A DNA stretch of 64,000 nucleotides from Oscarella lobularis (taxonomy: Eukaryota; Porifera; Homoscleromorpha; Homosclerophorida; Oscarellidae): assembly GCF_947507565.1 (NCBI RefSeq), contig NC_089176.1, positions 744,001 through 808,000 on the forward strand, read 5' to 3'. The notes beneath the pieces were generated by a model. The model was not told where the DNA came from and made no database searches. It saw only the letters and a list, made by a program, of their open reading frames with translations. Below are positions 1-21,850 of the stretch, piece by piece (within the stretch, counting starts at the first letter, position 1; each line of letters opens with the position of its first letter). Both the position numbers and the translations under genes were made by a program.

Positions 1-1145
1 ACAGTGAGTACGACGGACGTAGGGTCGATGATCGCTGGAATGAGCCACCAGCCAGTGAACGATGCTCTCGTTATCGTAGCGTTGATGCCGACATTATCGG
101 GCCACTTGAGCCGCATCGTCTGCTCGGCAAACGACGTCGCGTATTGCGATTGAACGACGAAGAAGAATAGCATCGATGTGACGTACGGAACAATTGTCCC
201 AAGTTTGATGGCGTTGTCGCGTCGCGCCAGTTCTCCGCGTCTCCATTGCCTTGGCAACGGAGCATCTTCCGCCGACGGCGTCTTGTACCAAGCAGTACGA
301 CAAATAATCGAACACTTGGGAAAAGACTTCCAATCGGGCTTATAGTGACGCAATCGTTTTCGCGAAATAATCAATAGAGAGAGAACGAGAAAGAGACAAA
401 CGGGAACGAGTATGTAAACGTAACCATATTCTCGCCTATAGTTGGGCTCGTGATTAAGATCGATAAGCTCGCTCCAGAATTTCGGACTCAGCATGCCGTT
501 GTAAATTTCGCCGACGAGGCCGCCAATATTGATGGCGAAGTACGACCAACCGACGAACGCTTCGAGATGTCGTCGACGCTGATGTTCGTTATAGGCGAGC
601 TGTTCGAGCATGTACGGCAACATGACGGCACGCACGGCGGCACCGCACACGGCGACGACGCCGATGCCGACGAAATAGAAGACTTTCGCGGCGACGTTTA
701 CGCGATCTTTCGCTTCGGATTTCGTCGCGGCGAGAAAGAGCGACGACGCGTAGACGAAAACGCCGCCGATCGTGTACGGAATCAAGGCGACGACGAGAAC
801 TTTGTAGTGACCGAGTTTACGGTCGCACGCGTAGCCCCACAAAGGCGATAGGAGAAACGTTGTCGCGACGAAGAGAAGCGACACGATGTCGGCGATGGAT
901 ACGCCCATGCAGTAGCGGGTGTACCTGCGGACGTTGATCGATACGATGTACCAGGCGGCGCGTTCGAGTGTCTGCAAGAGAAGAAGGAGAAGGAGTCTCG
1001 CGATTGCCGGCGACACTGAGGTGGAGAGTCGCGAGAGAGTTCGTCGTCTTTGCGCCGCGCGCGTTCCAATTGACGCGTATCGAGCCGACTGAATCAGTTG
1101 TTCCGAGTCCGAGTCGTATTCTGCGTCTATGCTGCCCTTCTTCAT
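1..1145 (-). CDS. SLC15/POT-family peptide transporter, copy A (3' end outside window)
   Basis: Proton-coupled oligopeptide transporter family member (POT/PTR2, SLC15A3/A4-like), a multi-pass membrane protein importing di/tripeptides or histidine in characterised relatives. The minus-strand frame stays open from the ATG at 1145 to the window edge (about 381 codons), without introns. It starts MKKGSIDAEYDS and reads through the first transmembrane helix (QTLERAAWY), the YACDRKLGHYK loop matching the POT helix 2-3 loop, and AAVRAVMLPYMLEQLAYNE (helix 4-5 region). It is collinear with copy B at 1243-2955 but lacks the five-residue EESNG stretch after CMGV. The first Glu of the usual ExxER proton motif is Gln here (QTLER). 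The C-terminal third lies outside the window, so integrity there is unknown. Confidence 0.8.
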   Translation of the reverse strand, partial: MKKGSIDAEYDSDSEQLIQSARYASIGTRAAQRRRTLSRLSTSVSPAIARLLLLLLLQTLERAAWYIVSINVRRYTRYCMGVSIADIVSLLFVATTFLLSPLWGYACDRKLGHYKVLVVALIPYTIGGVFVYASSLFLAATKSEAKDRVNVAAKVFYFVGIGVVAVCGAAVRAVMLPYMLEQLAYNEHQRRRHLEAFVGWSYFAINIGGLVGEIYNGMLSPKFWSELIDLNHEPNYRREYGYVYILVPVCLFLVLSLLIISRKRLRHYKPDWKSFPKCSIICRTAWYKTPSAEDAPLPRQWRRGELARRDNAIKLGTIVPYVTSMLFFFVVQSQYATSFAEQTMRLKWPDNVGINATITRASFTGWWLIPAIIDPTSVVLT

Positions 1146-1242
1146 GGTTGTGTTTTGAGTCGCACGTGACACGCTCGCTAATTATGACAGATGGATGTAA
1201 TGTATAATTCAGAATTGTACAAACCTTTAGTAAAAAAGACTG

Positions 1243-2955
1243 CTATTCTTTAGCGGTATACGGCGCTTTTCTCGTATAGCCGTGATACTTGAGATCAGCG
1301 AAAATAAAAAAGGCCAGACTTCCTATTGTGAACCAGGCGAGAAGGACAAAGTAGTTCCAAATTGGCTGCGGAATTCGGTGCTGGCAACTCGAACCTCTCG
1401 GAGTTTCAAAATACCATGATGGCTTTGCTTTCTTGATGATCTCAATAATGGCAAAGCTCAGCACATCAGCAATACCGGACAGCATATGCAACATAGAAAA
1501 AGCAATTGTCTTGTATTCCCTTGGCGCGCGTCCGAGAACGAACTCCCTCACACCGACGATAGTGAAAACCTCAGCGACGCCGATTAAAAAATATTGCGGC
1601 ACTTGATACAACATCGAAACATGAGAATAGCAGCAGTGGACGATGTGATGGTAATAGTATATTGCCGTTGCATGATAGATAAAATCCCCTGCCTTCCACT
1701 GAACAACGGCGGCTGCAAGACAAGCTAACCCAGCGAGAAACATACCCAATCGCATTCGCACTTGAAAAGAGAGCAATGACCTGACACATCGTTCGTACAA
1801 GGGACGAATGACAAAGAGCATTAGAGGCACGGTAATCAGAACAGCAGTTGGGTTAATGATTGATGGAATGAGCGACCAAGCAACGTGTGGTCGTTGTTTC
1901 GTCATCGTAGCGTTGATGTCACTGTTACCGGGCCATGCAAGCCGTACCGTCTGCTCTGGAAATGACGTGGCGTATTGTATTTGGACGACGAAGAAAAAGA
2001 GCATTGACGTGACGTAGGGGACAATTGTCCCGAGTTTGATGGCATTGTCGCGTCGCGCTATTTCGCCGTGTTTCCATTGCCTTGGCAACGGAACATCTCT
2101 CGCCCTCTTGTAGTACCAAGCAGTTCGACAGATAATTGAACAGCTAGGAAAAGGTTTCCAATCCGGCTTAGAGTGACGGAGTCGTTTTCGCGAAACGATC
2201 AATATGGAGAGAACGAGAAAGAGGCAAACGGGAACAAGTATGTAAACGTGACCATACTGTCGCCTATAGTCGGGCTCGTGATTCAGATCGACAAGCTCGC
2301 TCCAGACTTTTGGTCTCAGCATGGAGCTGTAAATTTGACCGACGAGCGCGCCGCAGTTGACGGCGAAGTAAGCCCAACTGACGAAAACATCGAGATTTCG
2401 TCGACGTTGGTCTTCGTTGTAGGCGAGTTGCTCGAGCATGTACGGCAACATGACGGCACGCACGGCGGCGCCGCACACGGCGACGACGCTGATACCTGTG
2501 AAATAAAAGGCTCTGGCAGCGACGCTTTGGCTCTTCGCTTTGATATCGGATTTTGACGCGAGATAGAGCGACGACGCGTAGATAAAAACGCCGCCGATCG
2601 TGTATGGAATCAAGGCGACGATGAGGACTTTGTAGTGACCGAGTTTACGGTCGCACGCGTAGGCCCACAAAGGCGACAGGAGAAACGTTGTCGCGACGAA
2701 GAGAAGCGACACGATGCCGGCAATGGAAATTCCGTTCGACTCTTCGGTGACGCCCATGCAGTAGCGGGTGTACATGTAGACGTTTATCGACACGATGTAC
2801 CAGGCGGTGAATTCGAGTGTCCGCGCGAGAAGAAGAAGAAGGAGTCTCGCGATTGCCGGCGACACTGAGGTGGAGAGTCGCAAGAGAGCTTGTGCGCGCA
2901 TTGTGTTTCGAGCCGACGGGACCAGCTCTTCCGAATCGCTGCCGTTTTTCCTCAT
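1243..2955 (-). CDS. SLC15/POT-family peptide transporter, copy B (intact, intronless)
   Basis: Complete 570-residue intronless frame. Hydrophobic segments are spread as in the 12-helix POT fold. Recognisable family landmarks are VATTFLLSPLWAYACDRKL (helix 2 to loop 2-3), AVRAVMLPYMLEQLAYNE, KLGTIVPYVTSMLFFFV (helix 7), PLYERC with RMRLGMFLAGLACLAAAVVQ (helix 8-9), and YQVPQYFLIGVAEVF with FVLGRAPREYKT (helix 10-11), closest in style to SLC15A3/A4. The likely role is peptide/H+ symport at the plasma or lysosomal membrane, by family. The helix-1 ExxER proton-coupling motif reads RTLEF, so both the first Glu and the Arg are replaced; coupling may be altered. An inverted repeat sits directly 5' of the start. 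A second in-frame Met, 19 codons in (MRAQALL), is an alternative start. Confidence 0.88.
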   Translation of the reverse strand: MRKNGSDSEELVPSARNTMRAQALLRLSTSVSPAIARLLLLLLARTLEFTAWYIVSINVYMYTRYCMGVTEESNGISIAGIVSLLFVATTFLLSPLWAYACDRKLGHYKVLIVALIPYTIGGVFIYASSLYLASKSDIKAKSQSVAARAFYFTGISVVAVCGAAVRAVMLPYMLEQLAYNEDQRRRNLDVFVSWAYFAVNCGALVGQIYSSMLRPKVWSELVDLNHEPDYRRQYGHVYILVPVCLFLVLSILIVSRKRLRHSKPDWKPFPSCSIICRTAWYYKRARDVPLPRQWKHGEIARRDNAIKLGTIVPYVTSMLFFFVVQIQYATSFPEQTVRLAWPGNSDINATMTKQRPHVAWSLIPSIINPTAVLITVPLMLFVIRPLYERCVRSLLSFQVRMRLGMFLAGLACLAAAVVQWKAGDFIYHATAIYYYHHIVHCCYSHVSMLYQVPQYFLIGVAEVFTIVGVREFVLGRAPREYKTIAFSMLHMLSGIADVLSFAIIEIIKKAKPSWYFETPRGSSCQHRIPQPIWNYFVLLAWFTIGSLAFFIFADLKYHGYTRKAPYTAKE

Positions 2956-2960
2956 TCCGC

Positions 2961-3020
2961 ACCCTCTCCGCCGTTCCCGTATACTCGCCGTGAGTATACG
3001 GGAACGACGGAGAAGGTCTG
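2961..3020. repeat. Inverted repeat (hairpin) immediately 5' of SLC15 copy B
   Basis: Two 20-bp arms (2967-2986 and 2992-3011) are complementary at 19 of 20 positions around a 5-nt loop (gccgt); weaker complementarity continues to about 2961 and 3019. The arms contain CGTTCCCGTATACTC. The repeat starts about 10 bp upstream of the copy B ATG and has no equivalent next to copies A or C. It would lie in the 5' UTR or core promoter. Its outer ends (accctctcc / ggagaaggtctgg) resemble the inner arms of the element in the second ABCC gene (gaccctcccc / ggggagggtctgg), so it may be a remnant of a related foldback element. Confidence 0.75.
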
Positions 3021-3303
3021 GTCAATGGGCGTCACACACGTGATACGCTAAAGATACGTATTCTATTATTTGAATCGCCACTCACCCCACCCCTTATTTC
3101 GAGCTGCTATCGATAAAACGTACAGGCGATGTGGATACATTAGTTAATTAAGGTTGCAGGAGTACTTTTCAATATAGCACTAAGATCATCTAATGGATTC
3201 TACAGAAGACTGCTATAACAATAAATCTAAGACAGAGAAGAGCTGCTCTGACATAAAAACGATCAAAATAGTACAAAGCTATTACACTGTACCAATATCA
3301 TAT

Positions 3304-4980
3304 TCTTTAGCAATATACGGCGCCCTTCTCATATAGCTCTGATACTTGATATCAGCGAAAATAAAAAAGGTCAGACTTCCTATCGTCAGCCAGGTGAGAA
3401 TAATAAAATAGTTTGCAATGAGCTGCGGATTTTGGTATTGGCAATCGCCAGAACCTTTTGAACTTTCAAAATACCACGATGGCTTCAGTCACAGCAAAGC
3501 TCAACACATTTGCAACGCCATACAGCACATGCAACACAGAGTAGGCAATCGTCTTATATTCCCTCGGCGCGCGTCCAAGAACAAACTCCCTTACACCGAC
3601 AATGGCGAGTACTTCAGCGATGCCGATTAGAAGATACTGCGGCACCTGATAGAACACCGAAAGATCAGAATAGCAGGGCGAGAACGTCGTAACGGTAATA
3701 AAAAATTAACTTTGTATGGTGGGTCATTACTTTCACTTTCCACTGAATGATGGCAGCCGAAAGACAAGCCAAACCAGCAATAAACATACCTAATCGCATT
3801 TGCGCTTGAAAAGAGAGCAGCGATCCAACGCATCGTTCATATAAAGGACGGATACCAAAGAGCACCATGCAGAGGTACGGTGATTAGAACAGTAGCTGGG
3901 TCGATGACCGACGGAAGGAGCCACCAGCCAGTGTATGATCCATCACTGGACCACTTGAGCCGCATAGACTGCTTTGCGAATGACGTGCATGCCATGGCAT
4001 ATTGAGATTCAACGACGAAATAGAAGAGCATTGAGGTGACGTAGGGAACAATTGTCCCGAGCTTGATGCCGTTGTCACATCGCGGCTATTTCATCGCGTC
4101 GCGTTGGCAATGGAATATCTTTCGTCGGCGTCTTCTACCAAGCAGTTCGACAGACGATCAAACAGCTTGGAAAGGGTTTCCAATCTGGCTTATAGTGGCG
4201 AAGTCGTTTTCGCGGAACGATTAATAGGAGAAGAACAAGAAGGAGGCAAATGAGAACGAATACGTACACGCGACTGTACTCTTTCCTATAGTTTGGCTCG
4301 TGATTAGAATCGATACGCTTGCTCCAGACTTCCGATCTTAGCATGCCGCTGTAAATTTCACCAATGAGCGCGCCGACGTTGACGGCGAAGTAAGCCCAAC
4401 AGACGAAAACTTCGAGATTTCGTCGACGTTGGTCTTCATTGTAGGCGAGTTGCTCGAGCATGTACGGCAACATGACGGCACGCACGGCGGCGGAACACAC
4501 GGCGACGACACTGATGCCCGTGAAATAAAAGGCTTTCGCGGCGACGTTTACTTGAATCGCTTCGGAATTCGACGAGATAGAGCGACGACGCGTAGATAAA
4601 AACGCCGCCGATCGTGTACGGAATCAAAGCGACGATGAGGACTTTGCAGTGACCGAGTTTACGGTCGCACGCGTAGGCCCACAAAGGCGACAGGAGAAAC
4701 GTTGTCGCGACGAAGAGAAGCGACACGATGTTGGCAATGGAAATTCCGTTCGACTCTTCGGTGACGCCCATGCAGTAGCGGGTGTACGTGCGGACGTTGA
4801 TCGATACGATGTACCAGGCGACGCGTTCGAGTGTTTGCGAGAGAAGAAGAAGAAGGAGTCTCGCAATTGCCGGCGATACGGACGGAAACCGGAAGACTCC
4901 TTTGGTTCGTCGCTTTCGATTTGTCCGAGCCGACGGAACGAGTCGGAGTCGGATTCTGGATCGATGCCGTCTTTCCTCAT
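3304..4980 (-). pseudogene. SLC15/POT-family transporter, copy C (pseudogene)
   Basis: Third tandem copy, still aligning end to end with copy B, from a MRKDGIDPESDSDS start at 4980 to the C-terminal APYIAKE stop near 3306. The frame is broken repeatedly: a shift between the start and the FPSVSPAIARL segment (about 4890); a net 5-bp deletion relative to copy A near 4570 (after SSLYLVEF); a stop directly after CRTAW near 4135, where copies A and B have Tyr; a net 4-bp insertion near 3868 inside VPL|HGALW; and another shift near 3660 before FYQVPQYLLIG. None of these sits at a convincing GT-AG intron. I therefore call it a decayed paralogue and not an intron-containing gene. QTLER is retained in helix 1, like copy A. 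Confidence 0.85.
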
Positions 4981-5201
4981 GACCTGTTACACAGGGTGTC
5001 TGGAGGATTAGCCTTGAGCTGAAGACAATCCCTGTATAAATAAATATCTCACTCACTCACTCACACTCACTGTGTTCGTCGCCGACCGGATAATGAAACT
5101 TAATAATTTGTCACGATTAGGTGTGACATGTGCGCATGCTCCCGTTCTCTTCTCTTTCTTCTTCGTAGAGCCGCTAGGGAGGAAGCCACAAGCGTGAAGC
5201 C

Positions 5202-7044
5202 ATGGCAGACAGTCTAAAGCAGTTTATACTCGACTCGGGAAGTCTTCTTTACAGTAAGTCGCTCGCGCGCAGACGCGAAATGCCGCAGGGTGCGAACTCG
5301 CCTTGTCCCCAAAGGTCTGCACGACTTCATCGCATCGTCGCTGATTCGCGAAACCCTGTCGACGAGCGCCCAGCAAAAGCGCAAGACGCTCGCCACTCAA
5401 CTGGGTGACTTCATCGAGAAGTTGAAAGGTGACGGCCACTTGTCCTCGACGTCGTCACCGTCATTGCGGTCCCCCGCTCACATTCGTCCCCGTATGAAAA
5501 CACCGATTTCGTCGACAATATCGCCGTTGCTTCAAAAGCCGGCCCCTCCGCCGCAGCCGCCGCCGCAGCCGCCGCCCCCACCCCAGCCCTCCGACGAACC
5601 CGAACTCTATACAGACATGCAGCCGGAAGATCCAAACGGCGGCGTAATGGAAGAATTCTACACGGATATGGGTTCGACGCCGGTCCCAGCGCCCCCGCCC
5701 CCGCAGACTCCGCCACCGCCGGAGGAGGAGGAGGACTCCTTCGATTCGTTCAGCGAAGAGGAAATGTATACGGATATGGGAACAGAGGAGAAGAAGATGC
5801 AAGAAGATATGTATACGGATATGGGAACGGAGGAGACGACGCAAGAAGAGATGTATACGGATATGGGGCAAAATGGCGGGGGTGGCGGCGGCGGCAGCGG
5901 CGGCGGCGGCGGCGGCGGCGGCAACATTCCGAGTGTCGTTGTAGAAGACGATTTTTATCATGACGTCACTTCGCAGCCACGTGCTTTGAGTCCGCCCGTT
6001 AACAATACATCGGCGGCGGCGGCGGCGGCGACGGACGATGATTCGCCGTACGCGCACGTGAAAAAGGTGAAAAAGATCAAGGCGGTGAGTTTGACGTCAG
6101 TAGCGAAGCAGTGCGGCTACTTGGAGAAATTGGGCGGCTATCGCGGCAAAAAGTGGCAGCGACGTTTCTGCATTCTCGACGACATCTGCCTCTATTTCTT
6201 CGGCTCGGAAAAGGACAAATCCCAGCACAATCAAATCCTTCTCGTCCGTCACGACGTCGCCACCGAAGCGCCTGAGCTCAAATTAAAGGACAAGCGGCGC
6301 AATCTCGTCTTCAAAGTCCATCCGCTCACCGAATCCGACGCGGCGACGGCGAAAGTCTATTATTTCCGCGCGCCCGACGAAAAGACGAAAGGGCAGTGGG
6401 TCGACGCGCTCGTCACCGCGTGCCGTCGCGGGACGAATCTATTCAATCGGCACACGATATTACGCGAGTACATCGACGAGTCGAGTCCGTCGTTCAAACG
6501 ACGACCGCACTCGGAGCCAATCGCTGAGGAGGAGGACGAAGGAGGGGAAGATCTTTATGAGGATACGGCGGAACTGAAAACGACCGTGCGTCCGATAACG
6601 CCGTCGTTTACGAGCGAATCCGACGCCGATTCGCCTATGGTGAAGCGTTCGGCGGCGCTGGCGCCGGCGCCGGAGCGACCTAAATCGCAGTTCGTTTTTT
6701 CCAAATCGCCTGCTGCTTTGGCTCTCGCCGCGCAACCCAAATCGCAATTCGTTCCACCGGCGGCGGCGGCGGCGCCGCGGACGCCGGATCCCGTCATCGA
6801 CACGACGCGCATATACGACCAGGATAACTGGTTCAACTATGACGACGTCTACGTCGCCGCGTGGGATTGTCGTGCCGGTGCCGGCGACGAGTTGGCTCTG
6901 CGGCGCGGCGATCTCGTTCTCGTCGTTGATCGAAAGAATGCCGATTGGTGGCTCTGCAGCGCCGAGTCGGCCGATAATGATTTTCGCGGAAAGTCGGGTC
7001 TTGTGCCGTCAGCGTATCTTGCGCCCGCTTTCGAGTTGGCGTAG
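5202..7044 (+). CDS. SKAP-like PH-SH3 adaptor with five YTDM motifs
   Basis: Homologue of Src-kinase-associated phosphoproteins (SKAP1/SKAP2), cytoplasmic adaptors acting downstream of Src kinases in adhesion signalling. Exons 5202-5253 and 5315-7044 are joined by a 61-bp GTAAGT...AAAG intron with closing phase, giving 593 residues. Domain order: N-terminal helical SKAP dimerisation-like segment (MADSLKQFILDSG...KLKGD, residues 1-65); proline-rich tract; five YTDM motifs with acidic context (codons between 5608 and 5862); a long Gly run; PH domain at about 284-386 (CGYLEKLGGYRGKKWQRRF); acidic linker with a second Pro/Ala-rich part; C-terminal SH3 at about 528-590 (VAAWDCRAGAGDELALRRGD...WWLC...SGLVPSAYL). 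Vertebrate SKAPs are about 360 residues; the extra length is the repeat and low-complexity region. Order PH then SH3 and the ending match the family. Confidence 0.85.
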
Positions 7045-7584
7045 GGGAGAGAAGAGCGAGAGAATGGGATTGGGGGGAGTGGGGGGAGATTTATTTACCC
7101 GTCTTATAGTTTCTTTCCTTTTTTTTGCTAATGTCTTTTTGCTACGTTTTGTCTTTTTGAAAGTGTCTGTTTGCAAAGGCTTTTGCTTCCATGATTCTGG
7201 CTCGGCTAGAAGGAATTTTCGAAAAAAAATAACAAACGAACGCAGCGACGTTGGTTTTACCTGCTTGATCTCGTTGAAGGACGGCTAGTTGCCTGAGCTA
7301 CAAAGGCGGAATTGCACACGCAAATGACGACGCTGCTACGCTAGAGACTCTTCTCTTACCTTCTGACTCTGGTTCAGGAATGGTGGAGAGACTTGACAGG
7401 GAAGCAGCGAAGACGTCTAATCTAGATGCACAGCAAAAAGGTATTAATTACTACATGATTTCTAGTACTATTCTCTCTACGGACTTTGCGTCTAAACTCG
7501 ATCCGCACAATTCCATCTGTAAATCGAGAGCGGAGATTTGGGATTCAATTTGCTTCGTACTAATTACTGAAAGAGAATATTTAT
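7045..7584. other. Convergent intergenic region / 3' UTRs
   Basis: This 540-bp stretch separates the ends of the SKAP-like (+) and LRR (-) genes. It begins with a purine- and G-rich 3' UTR (two 6-G runs at 7070-7090) followed by T-rich sequence. I see no convincing coding exon or RNA gene; the short open frames lack family features. Confidence 0.6.
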
Positions 7585-9247
7585 TTACGTAATTGTTTTC
7601 ACTCGGAGTTGATAATTACCGGTGGTTGCAGTCATAGGACGCATGACAGGCGGCGGCATATTTTCCGCTTTTTTCGTCAGGTTGACTTGAACACCGTCAA
7701 TCAACTCAACACTCGGTACTGCACGAGCGATATCTGCACGATAGCTGCAAAGTAAAGATACAATACACGTACGTATAATATAAGCATCTATCTACTTTGG
7801 CTCTTGAGCCAACGGATTGCCTTCAACGTAAAAATCAGTAAGACGCGGAAATTTTGCCTGCAGATTAAACACATCTCGGAGCAGAAAGAATTTGACTGCA
7901 TTTATACTTACTAGTGACTCCGTCGTTTTGAGTTGGTTGAATTTCATGTCGAGTAGCTCCAACAAAGGACACTGGCTTGAAAGGGCCTAGCCAATTTTGG
8001 GATAAAACCTACGTAGGTATACTGGCCATACCGTAGCGTCTTCTATCTCATTGTTAGCTAAATAAAAGTTCTCCAGTGACCTAAAGGAGAAAGAGGACCA
8101 GAAATTAATTAATTAATTCTTATGACGTAGAGAGAGATTTCACACCTCAAATGGCCTAGACTTGCTACAGATGACAAGGAAAGTCGTTCCAATCTTAGAG
8201 TCTAATATGAGAAAAAGAATGAGCCATGCAGAAAGAGTCAATAGTATCTCTGACTACCCGAAGACGTGGTAGAGAGCTCAGGTCTGGTAGACTCTTTAGA
8301 TGATTTCCTGACAAGTCAATTTCTTGAAGCTACGAGAAAAAATTGCGTTTTACCGGAGAAGAACAATTCGTCTACTTTTTTGCATTGAACAATATCAGGA
8401 ACAGCTACCAATTGATTGTCTCCCAAGTCAAGCTCCTCCAGATTAGTCAACGCAGAAAGTCCCTAAATTTAAAAATAATCAATGCCATCTTTTTTCTCCT
8501 AATTCAAACCTCGACTTTGCTGATCTGATTACTGCTCAAGTCCAGATAAGTCAGCTGCGAGAGCGACACAATTTCTTCTCTCGCCACCGACGTAAGACAA
8601 TTGAAATCTAAGCGAAGCAACTGGAGCCTCGTCAAATGCTTCAGACCCGCCCCAATAGACGCAATGCGATTATATTGCAACATCAAGCAACATAAATCTC
8701 TCAACCTAGACGCACATATTAATTAATTAATTAATTAATTAAATTCTGAGTCTACTAAACACCTGTCAAGGCCTTCTATTGTTCTAATCTCATTTGAATA
8801 GAGTTTCAGTTCTTTGAGACCCTTGTGTTGAGTCAAATTATCAATGGCAGTTTCATCTGCTGTAACTGATTTACTGTCGATTTAGTTAGGTTTTCTATTT
8901 TTCGAATCTTGTTGCAAGACAAATCCAAACTTCTCAGTCGAGAAAACTGTCCCGTTGCCCAGAAACGACGCTCACTCAATATTTCGCATTACAATTTAGA
9001 CCTACACTTTCCAAGTCGCTGATTCGTCGAATCCGTTTACCGTGGAGATCGATCTCGTACACGTGATCGTTCCTCTGCTGACCAGAAATCCGTAGCTATG
9101 AAAAAATAGGTTATCTTTGCGAGAGCTCGCGTGGTTTGGCGCTTGACGGCTTCGCGAGCTTGAGCATACAATCTCGTCCACTTTGATAGAGCAATCAGCA
9201 GCGTTGGACGCGGCATCGGCATCGCTGGACTTCTCTTTTCGACGCAT
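7585..9247 (-). CDS. SDS22-like leucine-rich-repeat protein
   Basis: Multi-exon LRR protein with 22-24-residue repeats of the SDS22 type. Exon 1 (9170-9247, MRRKEKSSDADAASNAADC...) and exon 2 (9006-9077) are phase 0 and give VYEIDLHGKRIRRISDLES. Later exons read LRSLDLSCNKIRKIENLT, LKELKLYSNEIRTIEGLD, CLMLQYNRIASIGAGLKHL, LQLLRLDFNCLTSV, LTYLDLSSNQISKVE, LEELDLGDNQLVAVPD, LQEIDLSGNHLKSLPDLSS and a capping segment FPRLTDFYVEGNPLAQEPKYR ... VPSVELIDGVQVN before a stop at 7585. The last part is the usual LRR cap (LTDFYVEGNPL, then IDG). Such proteins are scaffolds, often phosphatase or axonemal factors. No specific orthologue can be named, and one intron (about 8870) is unresolved. Confidence 0.72.
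8711..8740. repeat. (TTAA)n microsatellite
   Basis: About seven TTAA units in an intron of the LRR gene. Short ATTAATTAATT tracts recur in many introns of the window, probably as intron-internal A/T filler. Confidence 0.7.
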
Positions 9248-9378
9248 TGATCGATTGGCGCCTAGCGTGCGCGTCCACACACGTTACAGTATGCTTACAT
9301 CAGCTTACATGCTAGCAACTTAAAACAACAGCTTCTGTGCTAGTAAACTACACATCCAACAGCAACACAATAATAGAA

Positions 9379-15464
<6,086 letters not shown>

Positions 15465-15618
15465 ACTTTTTTTGTTGTACAGCGAGCATGCGTAGTGGGG
15501 AGCCGGATGTAAGATGACTCGACTTATTCTATGCTTACATGCTAGCAACCTAAAAAACACAAAAAAACCAGCTTCTGTGCTAATAAACTACACATCCAAC
15601 AGCAACACAATAATAGAA

Positions 15619-21850
<6,232 letters not shown>

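Noticed and set aside
4436-5056. 206-codon minus frame starting MSEIFIYTGIVFSSR as an intact gene
   Set aside because: It is the N-terminal half of SLC15 copy C reached through a frame shift and running into a wrong frame after SLYLVEFR; its upstream Met is not homologous to copies A or B.
5411-6057. Minus frames opposite the SKAP-like gene rich in Pro, Arg or Ala
   Set aside because: They are reverse reading of the proline and glycine runs of the real gene.
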